Source: Phaeodactylibacter sp.
GTDB lineage: Bacteria; Bacteroidota; Bacteroidia; Chitinophagales; Saprospiraceae
Length of the DNA: 64,000 bases
Direction: 5' to 3'
Assembly: GCF_022763345.1 (NCBI RefSeq)
Contig: NZ_JALEGS010000050.1
Coordinates: 1-64,000, forward strand
Shown: in pieces, positions 9,117 to 18,159 of the stretch
Position numbering within the stretch: the first letter of the stretch is position 1
Layout of the letters: the number at the start of each line of letters is the position of its first letter
Position numbers and translations under genes: made by a program
The notes under the pieces: generated by a model
Told to the model about the DNA's origin: nothing
Seen by the model: the letters and a program-made list of their open reading frames with translations, nothing else
The model's database searches: none

Positions 9117-9152
9117 TTTATGACCATATCCAGCGATATTTAGTAACTTTCA

Positions 9153-10199
9153 TTACTGATGATCCAACTCCTGCGCAGTAATGCAAGGTATCTTCTTCGT
9201 ATTAATACCTAAATGCAAAATCCTGCTGCCGGATTGGTTGATGGGATTGACGCTCTTCCCAATGACAACCCCATCTTCAGGGCAAAAGTATTCCTTGACG
9301 GTTTTTCCAAAAATGGTTTTGACGGCGGCAATTTTATCGCCCTTCTTTAATTGCTGCCCGAGCTGCGGGAAGACATTAAGGATCCCTCCTTCATCGGTGT
9401 ACAGCCAGTAGGAAGACTCGCATAGGGTGATGTCATCAGCAGGGCAAAGGATTTCACCGGGCAGCATCTTCAGGTCGTAGAGTATGTTTCTGACGCCTGT
9501 AAGGCTGTCGTTGATCACATCCCGTTGAAATAAATGAGGATCTCGCAACTCTATGGTGATGGTCTTTATGCCATGGATCGCGGCCCGCCCCCTTAACGTT
9601 ATGCCGATTGGAGTATGGTTGAGAATGATCTCGGGATTCTGCAGCCTTGCCATCCTTGAGCTCATTTTATCAGACATATCAGCGCGGATGTAGTAGGTGT
9701 TCACACGCCCGAAACTTGCGGTATGCAAATCGATCAGGTAGTCAAATTTCTTGACGATCCTTTCAAAAAGCCGGTAGACATACAGCTCGCTTTGGGTACC
9801 ATCGCGCTTGCCCGGGCTGATCCGGTTGAGGTCGACACCATCGTTGAAAGCCCTTTGCTCCAGCAACAGCCCGGGGACATTTGCGACGAGTACGCCCACA
9901 ATTGTCCCCCTGAGTTCATCCAGATTTAAGTCGTTGATGAGCTTTTGGATGACCGGGATGCCGTTCAGCTCATTGCCGTGCAGGGCGGCATTCAGCCCAA
10001 GTACCGGACCGTCTTCCTTGCCCTTGGCAATAATGATGGGTATCCGGACCGGCTCACCAATCCCATTGTTAATGATGTGCAACCACGCTTCGCTAATCTG
10101 CCCTTTTGGGAAGCTTTCAATATTTAGCTCTTTGATTCGATAGGAATGCTGTCCTTCCATTGCCCTGTTGTTTTTTATTCCTGACAACCAACGGTACAA
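9153..10199 (-). CDS. Succinylglutamate desuccinylase/aspartoacylase (M14-like) family hydrolase
   Basis: Zinc-dependent amidohydrolase of the AstE/ASPA group, 348 aa. The zinc motif HGNE (NAALHGNELNGIPV) near residue 95, DLNRISPGK and YLIDLHTAS near residue 160 match the family. The C-terminal ~90 residues form a lipoyl-like beta domain (GQQLKKGDKIAAVKTIFG), a common appendage of these proteins. Substrate unknown; many homologues are annotated only as N-acyl amino acid hydrolases. A later Met at 10160 (MEGQHSYRIKEL) is an equally plausible start. It follows the barrel protein gene by 25 bp on the same strand, so cotranscription is likely. Confidence 0.82.
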   Translation of the reverse strand: MYRWLSGIKNNRAMEGQHSYRIKELNIESFPKGQISEAWLHIINNGIGEPVRIPIIIAKGKEDGPVLGLNAALHGNELNGIPVIQKLINDLNLDELRGTIVGVLVANVPGLLLEQRAFNDGVDLNRISPGKRDGTQSELYVYRLFERIVKKFDYLIDLHTASFGRVNTYYIRADMSDKMSSRMARLQNPEIILNHTPIGITLRGRAAIHGIKTITIELRDPHLFQRDVINDSLTGVRNILYDLKMLPGEILCPADDITLCESSYWLYTDEGGILNVFPQLGQQLKKGDKIAAVKTIFGKTVKEYFCPEDGVVIGKSVNPINQSGSRILHLGINTKKIPCITAQELDHQ

Positions 10200-10224
10200 T
10201 ATACGAAAGACCCGTTATTTCCAA

Positions 10225-11511
10225 TCATCGCAATGCCCGCTGCATCCGCTTTATCCGGCCGGGATAAAGCACCAGCTGAATGAAGTTGAACTCCAGCTGC
10301 CGGAAGGAGACTCCGCCCTCAGGTCCTATATTTTGAGTTGGCGTATACCGCAAATTGGTGCGCAGGATAAAGCCCTGCAGCTGATTGGGGCGGATATCCC
10401 AGCCGAAGGTCACGCCCGGCACCCATTGTACTTCGCTGCCCTCATAAGGCGTAGACCGCTGCACCGTTTCCTCCAAACTGAGCCACTCACGGCTGAGGTG
10501 GGGCCCAATAAACGGCACAAAGCCGTGGTAATCGAAGAGGAATTTATAGGCTTCGAGTGTTAAGGCCCGGCGTTGCAGGACCTGAGCGGAGCCGTAAGCC
10601 GAACGCTCCGACCGGTTCGCCCGGAAAGCCAGGTTCAGGTGGGCATCCCAGGGATAGTGGTAGTAGCCCAACCCGAATTCCGGAAAGATCGCCGCACCGC
10701 TGTGATCGCCTATGGCCGGGTACAACTTTTCATTGCGGGGAGAATTGCCTACTACAAAGGCAGATGAGGGGCCTACAGCGACCGACCAGCCACTCAGGGC
10801 ACGCTTTTCCGCCAGGCGCTCCACCGCAGCCGCCGTTTTCCCGATTTCCCAATTGGGCTCTGCGCTGAGGGTGGTCTCAATCTGCCAGTTGCAGCCCAGC
10901 CAGAAGTAAGTGGAGGGGAGTTCAATATCAACGGCATCATTTAGATTAACGTAGTAGTCCGTTTGGCTATTCAAAAACTGCCCGGCTCCCAATTCAAACA
11001 GCAAATGCTTCCGCTGATAGGTCAGCCCCAGCTGTAGTGGAAAACGCGTTTGATGCGCGAATGCTCCCGAGCCCAAATTGGTGTTCTGCTGCCAGTCGCT
11101 GACCGCGAAGGCAGTACCAACGAAAGGCCGGAATTTCTTTTCCTCAATACGCCAGGGGTACACCCGCAGCCCGGTTTCAACGCCGGGATTAAAGGTATAA
11201 TCCCCACCAAATGGCACACTGTTGTCCAGCACATTCGCAACGGGTATGGAAATGTAAAAATTAGCGTGCCCCCAAAAGTGTGTCCCCGCGATATTGATGC
11301 GCGGGACAAGGGCTGCATTGGGCGTAAAATCCGACAAGCTGCCGTCTCCATCCAGCGCGAAAGTCTGCCCTGATGCCGGAAAGAATACCGCGTCCGCCCC
11401 GACCAGCAACTGCGCAAAGCGGTGACGGGTCTGCCCGCCTTCCACGTAAGGCTGTGCAATCGCCTGGATATAAAAAATAGGGGTCAGTAAGCTAAGCCAT
11501 AGGTACCGCAT
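10225..11511 (-). CDS. Outer-membrane beta-barrel protein, function unknown
   Basis: A 428-aa exported protein with signal peptide (MRYLWLSLLTPIFYIQAIAQ). It contains many alternating amphipathic strands ending in aromatic residues (THFWGHANFYISI, KHLLFELGAGQF, GFILRTNLRYTP) and the phrase LNLAFRANRS, all typical of a beta barrel. No plug or TonB box is present. It lies directly upstream of the aspartoacylase-like gene and may share its transcript. Function cannot be assigned. Confidence 0.72.
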   Translation of the reverse strand: MRYLWLSLLTPIFYIQAIAQPYVEGGQTRHRFAQLLVGADAVFFPASGQTFALDGDGSLSDFTPNAALVPRINIAGTHFWGHANFYISIPVANVLDNSVPFGGDYTFNPGVETGLRVYPWRIEEKKFRPFVGTAFAVSDWQQNTNLGSGAFAHQTRFPLQLGLTYQRKHLLFELGAGQFLNSQTDYYVNLNDAVDIELPSTYFWLGCNWQIETTLSAEPNWEIGKTAAAVERLAEKRALSGWSVAVGPSSAFVVGNSPRNEKLYPAIGDHSGAAIFPEFGLGYYHYPWDAHLNLAFRANRSERSAYGSAQVLQRRALTLEAYKFLFDYHGFVPFIGPHLSREWLSLEETVQRSTPYEGSEVQWVPGVTFGWDIRPNQLQGFILRTNLRYTPTQNIGPEGGVSFRQLEFNFIQLVLYPGRIKRMQRALR

Positions 11512-11600
11512 AGGTCAAATATTTTTAAACAAAAATACACGCTTTTGGGGCGCTGAGGTTGTGACAATCATATTTATCGGTTAGACATCTCCGAGCCTCA

Positions 11601-11640
11601 CTTTGCGCTCCTTTGCGTACCCTCCTTTGCGCACTTTGCG
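11601..11640. repeat. Four copies of the heptamer CTTTGCG
   Basis: CTTTGCG occurs at 11601, 11611, 11625 and 11634 within 40 bp, separated by short C/T-rich or CA spacers. It lies between the start of the barrel gene and the end of the GntP gene. Such short heptamer clusters recur in intergenic DNA of some bacteria; purpose unknown. Confidence 0.6.
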
Positions 11641-11649
11641 TGCCCCCCC

Positions 11650-12987
11650 TCATCCCAAAACCCAATACAACACCAACACCCCCACCAAAACCGTCGCCCC
11701 CTGAGCCGCCGTCACCAGCGTAAAACTCCGGTACGCCTCCCGCATTTCCATGCCGCTAAACTGCGTGACCACCCAAAAGTAACTGTCGTTGGCATGAGAG
11801 ACCGTCATTGCGCCACCGCCGATCGACAGCACCAGCAGCGACAGTTCCACCGGGCTCTCCATCCCGAGTTGTAAGGCGACCGGTGCCAGCAGAGAGGAGG
11901 TAATCACCAGCGCATTGGTGGAGGAGCCCTGCGCCGTTTTCAAAAACGCCGCAATCAAAAAAGCAACCACCAGCACACCTGCTCCGGCATAACCGCCACT
12001 GCCCAGGCTGCCTTCCACCAGCTCCGCTACCGGTGTGGCTTTCAGAACGCCCCCAAAAGCACCGCCCGCACCCGTAATAATGAGAATAGGGCCTGCCAGT
12101 TTGATGCCCTCTCCTATCCAGCCGCTGAGATGGGCGCTATCCCATTTGGGCATTAGCCACAGGGCTGCCACCGTGCCCAGCATGAGGGCGATGAGCGGGT
12201 GGCTGAGAAACAGCAGTACGGACGTGCCTGGACCATCGTACCCCAGCAGTTTGAGGACGGAACCCGCTGCGATGAGCAAAATCGGGAGCAGTATGGGCAA
12301 AACGGAGCGCCCCAGGGAAGGCAAAGTATCTGTCTCAGGGGCTTCCTTTACCAGCTCCGGCAGTTCCAGCCGCTGCCCCAGCCGCTTAGCCAGGAATACC
12401 GCGACCAGCATCGTAGGCAGGGCCACCAGCAGTCCAAGCAGCATAATCGTGCCGAGATAATCCGCAGCGCCGAGGTTACCGGCGGCGGCGATTGGGCCCG
12501 GAGTAGGGGGCACTAGGGTGTGGGTGGTATAGAGCCCCGCAGAGAGGGAAAGCGCCAGCACGCCTTTTTTAACGCCCGACTGCCGGGCGACCGCGTCATT
12601 CAGCCCGGAAAGGATGATGAACCCGCTGTCACAAAATACCGGGATGCTGGTTATCGCTCCAATAGCTGACATCGTCAGAGCAGGGCGACCCTTCCCTACG
12701 CTACTGAGCAGCGCAATCGCCAGCCGGTGGGCAGCCCCCGATTTCTCCAGAATATACCCGATGATACTCCCGAACACCACGATAAGCCCGATGTAGCCCA
12801 TCAGTCCACCAAAGCCTTCGTTAATAGCCGTAATTAGGCCAGAGAGTGGCATACCGGCCGCCAGCCCCAGAAACAAAGTAGCGCTCAAAAGGCTAAGCAG
12901 GGGATGCACGCCCAACCGGGCAGACAGCACAATAATCAGTACAATGGCTGCAATAATCGCCAGCAGCAACGGGATTCCGGTGAGCAT
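11650..12987 (-). CDS. GntP-family permease (gluconate:H+ symporter family)
   Basis: An inner-membrane transporter of 445 aa, almost entirely hydrophobic with about a dozen segments, for gluconate or a similar sugar acid. Family traits include the N-terminal LSARLGVHPLLSLL, GFGGLMGYIGLIVVFGSIIG and FCDSGFIILSGL, the central LVPPTPGPIAAAGNLGA, and LKTAQGSSTNALV near residue 345. Within the family, substrate (gluconate, fructuronate, glycerate) cannot be told by eye. Its ATG lies 3 bp after the pyrF stop codon, so the two are almost certainly cotranscribed, an odd pairing because no sugar-acid catabolic gene is nearby. Confidence 0.88.
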   Translation of the reverse strand: MLTGIPLLLAIIAAIVLIIVLSARLGVHPLLSLLSATLFLGLAAGMPLSGLITAINEGFGGLMGYIGLIVVFGSIIGYILEKSGAAHRLAIALLSSVGKGRPALTMSAIGAITSIPVFCDSGFIILSGLNDAVARQSGVKKGVLALSLSAGLYTTHTLVPPTPGPIAAAGNLGAADYLGTIMLLGLLVALPTMLVAVFLAKRLGQRLELPELVKEAPETDTLPSLGRSVLPILLPILLIAAGSVLKLLGYDGPGTSVLLFLSHPLIALMLGTVAALWLMPKWDSAHLSGWIGEGIKLAGPILIITGAGGAFGGVLKATPVAELVEGSLGSGGYAGAGVLVVAFLIAAFLKTAQGSSTNALVITSSLLAPVALQLGMESPVELSLLVLSIGGGAMTVSHANDSYFWVVTQFSGMEMREAYRSFTLVTAAQGATVLVGVLVLYWVLG

Positions 12988-12990
12988 AAA

Positions 12991-13803
12991 CTATAGGTTT
13001 TGAAGCAATGCAGCCATAGATGTTTGCAGGGCTTGAGCGGCACTCCTTGCTTTTTCTGCAAAGTCCTCCCCTTCCCCGGCGAAAATGATGCCCCGGGAAG
13101 AATTGACCAGCAGCCCCACATCCGCATTGGCACCGTGGCGGGTCAGGGCTTCAAGATCGCCGCCCTGTGCACCGACACCGGGCACAAGCAGAAAGTGGTC
13201 CGGAGCAATTTCCCGGATTTCCTTAAACTTCTCCGGGTGGGTGGCCCCAACGACGTACATCAGATTGCCGGGCGTACCCCATTCCTGCGCCTTTCGCATG
13301 ACCTTCTCATACAGAGGCTGGCCGTTTTCCTGCTTATCGAATTGGAAATCCTGACTCCCCTTATTGGAGGTCAGCGCTAAAAGGATCACCCATTTGCCTT
13401 CAAACTCCAGAAACGGTTTTACAGAATCCACGCCCATGTAAGGGGCTACCGTAACCGCATCAAAGCCCATCTCCCCGAAAAATGCCTGTGCATAAAGGCG
13501 GGAGGTATTGCCAATATCGCCCCGCTTGGCATCGGCAATCGTGAAGTGCTCATCAGGGATGTATTCCAGGGTCTTGCGGAGGCTTTCCCACCCATTACTG
13601 CCCAATGCCTCGTAAAAAGCCAGGTTGGGCTTGTAGGCTACGCACAAATCTTGGGTCGCGTCAATAATGGCTTTGTTGAATTCAAAAACTGGGTCATCTT
13701 TGTCCAGCAAGTGGCGGGGCAGGCGGTCGATGTCAGCATCGAGGCCAACGCACAGGTAGGATTGCTTTTGCCGGATTTGGGCACTGAGTTCCGCTCGGGT
13801 CAT
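12991..13803 (-). CDS. pyrF: Orotidine 5-phosphate decarboxylase
   Basis: Converts OMP to UMP, the last step of de novo pyrimidine synthesis. The 270-aa length and motifs are of the longer (type 2) class: VGLDADIDRLP near the start, the catalytic DAKRGDIGNTS near residue 92, and LLVPGVGAQGG and NSSRGIIFAG in the C-terminal phosphate-binding region. The start MTRAELSAQIRQKQSYLCVGLD is well placed. It lies immediately upstream of the GntP permease with a 3-bp gap. No other pyrimidine gene is in the window. Confidence 0.95.
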   Translation of the reverse strand: MTRAELSAQIRQKQSYLCVGLDADIDRLPRHLLDKDDPVFEFNKAIIDATQDLCVAYKPNLAFYEALGSNGWESLRKTLEYIPDEHFTIADAKRGDIGNTSRLYAQAFFGEMGFDAVTVAPYMGVDSVKPFLEFEGKWVILLALTSNKGSQDFQFDKQENGQPLYEKVMRKAQEWGTPGNLMYVVGATHPEKFKEIREIAPDHFLLVPGVGAQGGDLEALTRHGANADVGLLVNSSRGIIFAGEGEDFAEKARSAAQALQTSMAALLQNL

Positions 13804-13910
13804 ATTCTTTTGGAGCGAAAATAGGAAAAAGTGTACATTTCAACTCTATCTGCCCTGTCGTGTTACTATGGCTGGCACAACCGTCTAAGTAAAGGAACCC
13901 AATCCGAATT

Positions 13911-14915
13911 ATGACCATAACTACCGACCGGCTGACCGCTCAGCAAAGTATGAATGACTTGGGTAAAGACCGCCGGCCTTTTCTTTTTCTGATCGACTTT
14001 GAAATGCAACGGCCCATTGTGCTGCCCCTTGATGCCATAGACCCGGCGCAGTTGCAGTTTGCCATTCACCATCACCGGAATGATCAGGGAAAGCCTTCTG
14101 CTACAGACTTTTACTTCGAACGCCATCCGGTATCGATTGCAAGGTATGCCGCCGCATTCGAACAGGTGCAGCAAGCTTTGCACGACGGCAATACCTATTT
14201 GCTAAACCTGGCATTCCCCACAGCCATTGACACCAACCTGAGCCTGCACGATATCTTCCTGCTCAGCCGGGCGCGTTACCGGATTTGGATGAAGGGGCAG
14301 TTTACCTGCTTCTCTCCGGAGCCTTTTGTGCGCATCAGCCAGGGCGGGCGCATCGCTTCCTTTCCTATGAAGGGCACGATTGACGCTACACTGCCTGGTG
14401 CCGAACAACAATTGCTAAGCAATGAAAAAGAGCGGGCGGAACATGCCACGATCGTCGATCTCATCCGCAACGACTTGAGCATGGTGGCAAAAAAAGTACG
14501 GGTTAAGCGCTACCGCTACGTAGAGGCTATTACCACCCATACCGGGAGCCTGTTGCAGACCAGCACCGAGATTGAAGGGCAGCTGCCGGTCGATTTCCAT
14601 CAGCATCTGGGCGACCTGTTTTTCAAACTACTGCCGGCCGGCTCCATCAGCGGGGCACCAAAGCAGAAGACGGTGGAAATCATCCGGTCTGCGGAAGGGC
14701 AGGACCGTGGGTATTACACCGGTGTATGCGGCATTTACGATGGGCAAACGGTAGACAGCGGTGTGATGATCCGTTTTGTAGAAGCCACCCCCGATGGGCT
14801 GGTCTTCAAAAGTGGCGGAGGGATTACCGCCCGCAGCCGGATGCAAGCTGAGTACGAGGAACTGCTTCAAAAAGCCTATTTGCCTTTTGCCAATGCAACT
14901 GCGCCGTTGTTATGA
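13911..14915 (+). CDS. pabB: Aminodeoxychorismate synthase component I
   Basis: Makes 4-amino-4-deoxychorismate from chorismate for folate synthesis, with ammonia from a glutaminase partner not present here. The 334-aa protein is shorter than the E. coli enzyme because the N-terminal part is reduced, as in many Bacteroidota. The chorismate-binding core is intact: FPMKGTIDA, ERAEHATIVDLIRNDLS, LLPAGSISGAPK, YTGVCGIYDG and FKSGGGITA. It overlaps the next gene by 4 bp (ATGA), indicating translational coupling. Trp versus folate specificity is settled mainly by the pabC-like neighbour. Confidence 0.9.
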   Translation: MTITTDRLTAQQSMNDLGKDRRPFLFLIDFEMQRPIVLPLDAIDPAQLQFAIHHHRNDQGKPSATDFYFERHPVSIARYAAAFEQVQQALHDGNTYLLNLAFPTAIDTNLSLHDIFLLSRARYRIWMKGQFTCFSPEPFVRISQGGRIASFPMKGTIDATLPGAEQQLLSNEKERAEHATIVDLIRNDLSMVAKKVRVKRYRYVEAITTHTGSLLQTSTEIEGQLPVDFHQHLGDLFFKLLPAGSISGAPKQKTVEIIRSAEGQDRGYYTGVCGIYDGQTVDSGVMIRFVEATPDGLVFKSGGGITARSRMQAEYEELLQKAYLPFANATAPLL

Positions 14916-15535
14916 AACCCTGCCTGCTCGAAACCATTTGTTGTCAGGATGGGCGACTGAAGGGGCTAGCATTTCACCAGGAGCGCGTCCGGCGCAGCGC
15001 ACATGCCCTTGGCTGGACGACCTTTCCTGAACTACAGCACATTCTAATTCCTAAATCGCACCGAAAAGGGCGCTACAAGTGCCGGGTGCGCTATCGGGAA
15101 AACATCGAAGAAGTCGAATTTACACCCTATTCTATACGCCCCGTGCAACGGCTAACCTTAACCAAGGCTGACCACATCGACTACGCCTGCAAGTACGAAG
15201 ACCGGAGCCTGATCAATGCTGCTTTTGCAGAACGTGGCGCTACTGATGATGTCCTGTTCGTTAAGCATGGCTTGCTCACCGATACCTCCTACGCCAATAT
15301 TGCCCTCTGGGATGGCATCCGCTGGCTGACGCCGAAACAACCAATGCTCCAAGGCACAAGGCGGGCACAGTTGCTGGAGCAGAACCGCATCTCCATGGCG
15401 GATATTTTCGTTACGGACCTATACAAGTTCGAAAAGCTCGCACTGTTCAATGCCATGATGGACCTGGAGGAAGGGCCGGTAATTGCAGTGCACCCAACCA
15501 ACATTAGGCAAAGCAGCCCGTTTACAAAAAAATAA
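14912..15535 (+). CDS. pabC: Aminodeoxychorismate lyase-like class IV aminotransferase
   Basis: PLP enzyme expected to split aminodeoxychorismate into p-aminobenzoate and pyruvate. At 207 aa it is shorter than the usual ~270, a compact form common in Bacteroidota next to pabB. Family features are ETICCQDGRLKGLAFHQER at the N-terminus, the likely Schiff-base lysine in YACKYEDRSLINAA, and the fold-IV motif ERGATDDVLFVKHGLLTDTS with TDTSYANIAL. Starts within the pabB stop codon. Function is inferred from pairing and motifs. Confidence 0.82.
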   Translation: MKPCLLETICCQDGRLKGLAFHQERVRRSAHALGWTTFPELQHILIPKSHRKGRYKCRVRYRENIEEVEFTPYSIRPVQRLTLTKADHIDYACKYEDRSLINAAFAERGATDDVLFVKHGLLTDTSYANIALWDGIRWLTPKQPMLQGTRRAQLLEQNRISMADIFVTDLYKFEKLALFNAMMDLEEGPVIAVHPTNIRQSSPFTKK

Positions 15536-15546
15536 CGCCGGGTAGC

Positions 15547-15578
15547 TTGTTTATCCCATTTTGAAAACCATACCTTAC
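15547..15578 (+). promoter_or_regulatory. Candidate promoter for the ATP-grasp/MscS pair
   Basis: TTG (15547-15549) and TACCTTAC (15571-15578) are separated by 21 bases and lie 25 bp upstream of the ATP-grasp start, close to the Bacteroidota -33/-7 arrangement although the -7 ends in AC rather than TG. Confidence 0.35.
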
Positions 15579-15603
15579 CCGCAAAAACGGAAAAGTACAA
15601 CGC

Positions 15604-17037
15604 ATGAAGTCCCAACTATTCCAACCCGGACAATTCGAACCGGAAGACCACTGGTACGCTAAGGCCCTGAACGCTACCATCCATCCCATGATCTCTTTTT
15701 TTCTCAACCTGAGCCAGGAACGCATCATTAAACGGTACTGCCACCTCCACCCTATGGTGAGCCCGGATACGCTGCGCAGCCTACTCAAATACAAACCCCG
15801 ATATTTCGTCTGGGCGGGTGCTGACCTCATGCACGTGACGAGCGAAAAAGGCAAACGCCAAATGGTGGTCATTGAGAACAACTCCTGCCCCTCCGGCCAA
15901 AAGTCTATGCCGCTGCTCGACGACAATCAGGAGCAGGGCGGCTACCGCTTGTTGATGGAACGGACCTTCAAACCCCTGACCAAGTCCCGCCGGGGCCCTT
16001 CAGGTGAGCTGGCAGTGGTTTATGATAAGAATCCTATGGAGGCAATTGGCTATGCCAAGGCTATGGCTGATGTTTTCCAGGAGCCCGTACATACCGTGAC
16101 TTATTACAATACTGACGAAGACCCGGCCGTACGCTTCAAAGACGGGGTCATGTACGTGCTCGGTACCGATGGGGAATGGCATAAAATCAGAATGGCCTTC
16201 CGCTACCTTACCCAAAGCCCCTGGAACCGGCTGCCGGTAATGAGCAAAACGCAGATTTTCAACCCGATCGTCGCTTGCCTGGCCGGCGGGCGCAATAAAA
16301 TGCTGGCCTCCAAAGCCTACGACCTCTTCAATGCAGAACTGGAACAAGCCGGGCTGGAAATCCTCACTCCCGAGACCATATGGGATGTCAGCCTGGAGGA
16401 AGTGCCCATATGGGTAGCTAAGCTGGGCGGGCAGGCTGTGGTCAAAAACCCATATAGCAACGCCGGACAGGGGGTCTACACCATTGTAAATGAGCAGGAG
16501 CTGGAAGATTTCATGAAGCAGGACTTCAAATACTCCCGCTTCATCGTACAGTCGCTCATCGGCAACTATAACTGGAGCTCCACGAGCAGCAAGGGGAAGC
16601 TTTACCACATCGGCACCGTACCCAGCAGTAAAGGCAATGCCTATGTGGCTGATATCCGCATGATGGTCAGCTACACCGCTGACGGGATACGCCCGCTGTC
16701 CATTTACGCCCGCCGTGCTGCCAAGCCGCTCGCCAACCACATAGAGGATGGCACCGATTCCTGGTCGATGCTCGGCACTAACCTTTCCATCAAAGAAGGC
16801 TCCAACAGCTGGGGCTCCGACACCAACCGGCTACTACTTATGGACCGCAGAGATTTCAACAAGCTTGGAATAGGCTTGGATGATCTGGTGGACGCCTACA
16901 TCCAAACGGTATTGTCCATGATCGCGATTGATAAAATTGCGATACAGCTGTTTAATTCCAAAAATAAATTCCGTACCCGCCTCTTCAAGTCACTGGATGA
17001 CGATCAGGCCTTACTGGATGAAATTATGCTTTCGTAA
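15604..17037 (+). CDS. Uncharacterised ATP-grasp-like protein
   Basis: A 477-aa soluble protein. The central part reads as an ATP-grasp domain: WVAKLGGQAVVKNPYSNAGQGVYTIV near residue 275-300 supplies the nucleotide-binding lysine and glycine-rich loop, FIVQSLI follows, and the acidic residues near VADIRMMV could hold Mg. The N-terminal half contains ENNSCPSGQKSMP, a likely substrate-site loop. ATP-grasp enzymes join a carboxylate to an amine or thiol through an acyl phosphate; the acceptor here is unknown. The stop codon overlaps the ATG of the MscS gene (TAATG), so the two are coupled. I do not recognise a named family. Confidence 0.65.
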   Translation: MKSQLFQPGQFEPEDHWYAKALNATIHPMISFFLNLSQERIIKRYCHLHPMVSPDTLRSLLKYKPRYFVWAGADLMHVTSEKGKRQMVVIENNSCPSGQKSMPLLDDNQEQGGYRLLMERTFKPLTKSRRGPSGELAVVYDKNPMEAIGYAKAMADVFQEPVHTVTYYNTDEDPAVRFKDGVMYVLGTDGEWHKIRMAFRYLTQSPWNRLPVMSKTQIFNPIVACLAGGRNKMLASKAYDLFNAELEQAGLEILTPETIWDVSLEEVPIWVAKLGGQAVVKNPYSNAGQGVYTIVNEQELEDFMKQDFKYSRFIVQSLIGNYNWSSTSSKGKLYHIGTVPSSKGNAYVADIRMMVSYTADGIRPLSIYARRAAKPLANHIEDGTDSWSMLGTNLSIKEGSNSWGSDTNRLLLMDRRDFNKLGIGLDDLVDAYIQTVLSMIAIDKIAIQLFNSKNKFRTRLFKSLDDDQALLDEIMLS

Positions 17038-17882
17038 TGGAGCAACTCAAACCGTATGCGCTGTTTTTAGGGATCATCGCTGCCACCATTGTGCTCGCTG
17101 CTGTTTTCAGCTGGCTTTTCCGGCGGTTCCTGAAAAAGTCGACCATTATCATCAGAAATGATCCGACCAATTATATTTTTCTGCGGCATGCTATCACGGG
17201 GCTCATTTACATTATAGGATTCAGCTGGGCGGTCTATACCATGCCCAATATGCGTGCTATTGCCAATTCATTGCTGGCTGGTGCAGGCATTTTGGCGGTA
17301 GCCGTTGGCTTTGCTTCCCAACATGCCCTGGCCAACATCATCAGCGGGGTCTTCATCATCATTTTCAAGCCTTTCCGGGTCAATGACCGGCTCAAATTTC
17401 AGTCGGGCCTGCAGGGCGTAGTGGAAGACATTAGCCTGAGGCACGTGGTGATCCGGGATTTTGAGAACCGGCGTATCCTTATCCCTAATTCGGTGATCAG
17501 CGAGGAAGTCATCATTAATTCCGACTTTGGGGATGACTCGATCTGCAAGTGGCTGGAGCTTTCGCTAAGCTATGATACCGATCTTGAGTTGGCGAAGTCC
17601 ATACTTACCGAAGAAGCTATGGCACACCCCAATCTGTTGGACAACCGCTCGCAGGAAGAAAAAGCGGAAGGCGTGCCTATGGTCAGAATCCGGGTCATTG
17701 ATTTGGGAGAAAGCGGGCTGCGTCTGCGTGCCTACCTATGGGCAGAAGATAATGCAAGTGCCTTCGCCATGGGGTGCGATGTCATGGAGCGCCTGGTGAT
17801 ACGCTTTAAGGCCTCTGGGATTGACTTTGGGCTTCCGCAACGGGTCGTAAGCATGCGGGAAAATCCAGACTCCGGGAAATAA
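17037..17882 (+). CDS. MscS-family mechanosensitive ion channel
   Basis: Small-conductance mechanosensitive channel, 281 aa, releasing solutes on osmotic downshock. Three N-terminal membrane helices are visible (FLGIIAATIVLAAVFSW, AITGLIYIIGFSWAVY, ANSLLAGAGILAVAVGFAS). The last is the pore helix, followed by QHALANIISGVFIIIFKPFRVND, the MscS hallmark, and a beta domain (IEDISLRH-like VVEDISLRHVVIRDFENRRILIPNS). It starts on the last base of the upstream ATP-grasp stop codon, so cotranslation is likely. A hairpin with a poly-A side follows the stop codon. Confidence 0.93.
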   Translation: MEQLKPYALFLGIIAATIVLAAVFSWLFRRFLKKSTIIIRNDPTNYIFLRHAITGLIYIIGFSWAVYTMPNMRAIANSLLAGAGILAVAVGFASQHALANIISGVFIIIFKPFRVNDRLKFQSGLQGVVEDISLRHVVIRDFENRRILIPNSVISEEVIINSDFGDDSICKWLELSLSYDTDLELAKSILTEEAMAHPNLLDNRSQEEKAEGVPMVRIRVIDLGESGLRLRAYLWAEDNASAFAMGCDVMERLVIRFKASGIDFGLPQRVVSMRENPDSGK

Positions 17883-17885
17883 AAA

Positions 17886-17911
17886 AACCGCATTCAGACA
17901 AGAATGCGGTT
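17886..17911. terminator. Stem-loop after the MscS gene
   Basis: AACCGCATTC (17886-17895) and GAATGCGGTT (17902-17911) form a perfect 10-bp stem around AGACAA. On the plus strand no T-run follows, but a run of A precedes, so the canonical U-tract is on the minus-strand transcript. Most likely a 3-prime end of the MscS message or a bidirectional terminator. The remaining gap up to 18159 is AT-rich with no gene or recognised riboswitch. Confidence 0.6.
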
Positions 17912-18159
17912 CAGCAAATAAATTAGTATGAAAAAACTCTGGTAAATTTAACTTGATAAGCCGGCTTTTGTTTCACTTTTTTAATTTTTTTAATAAAAGA
18001 TCACAGTTAATTAGCAAAGAGCTTACAAATAGTTAACCAATTACCTGTTTTTTGCCTAATGCCTGATAATAATCATTGAATTAGCCAGAACTAAAGGTGA
18101 TTATGCCTACCCTTGAAATAGGCAAGACTTAACCAATACCAAACCAGATAAAACCACAC

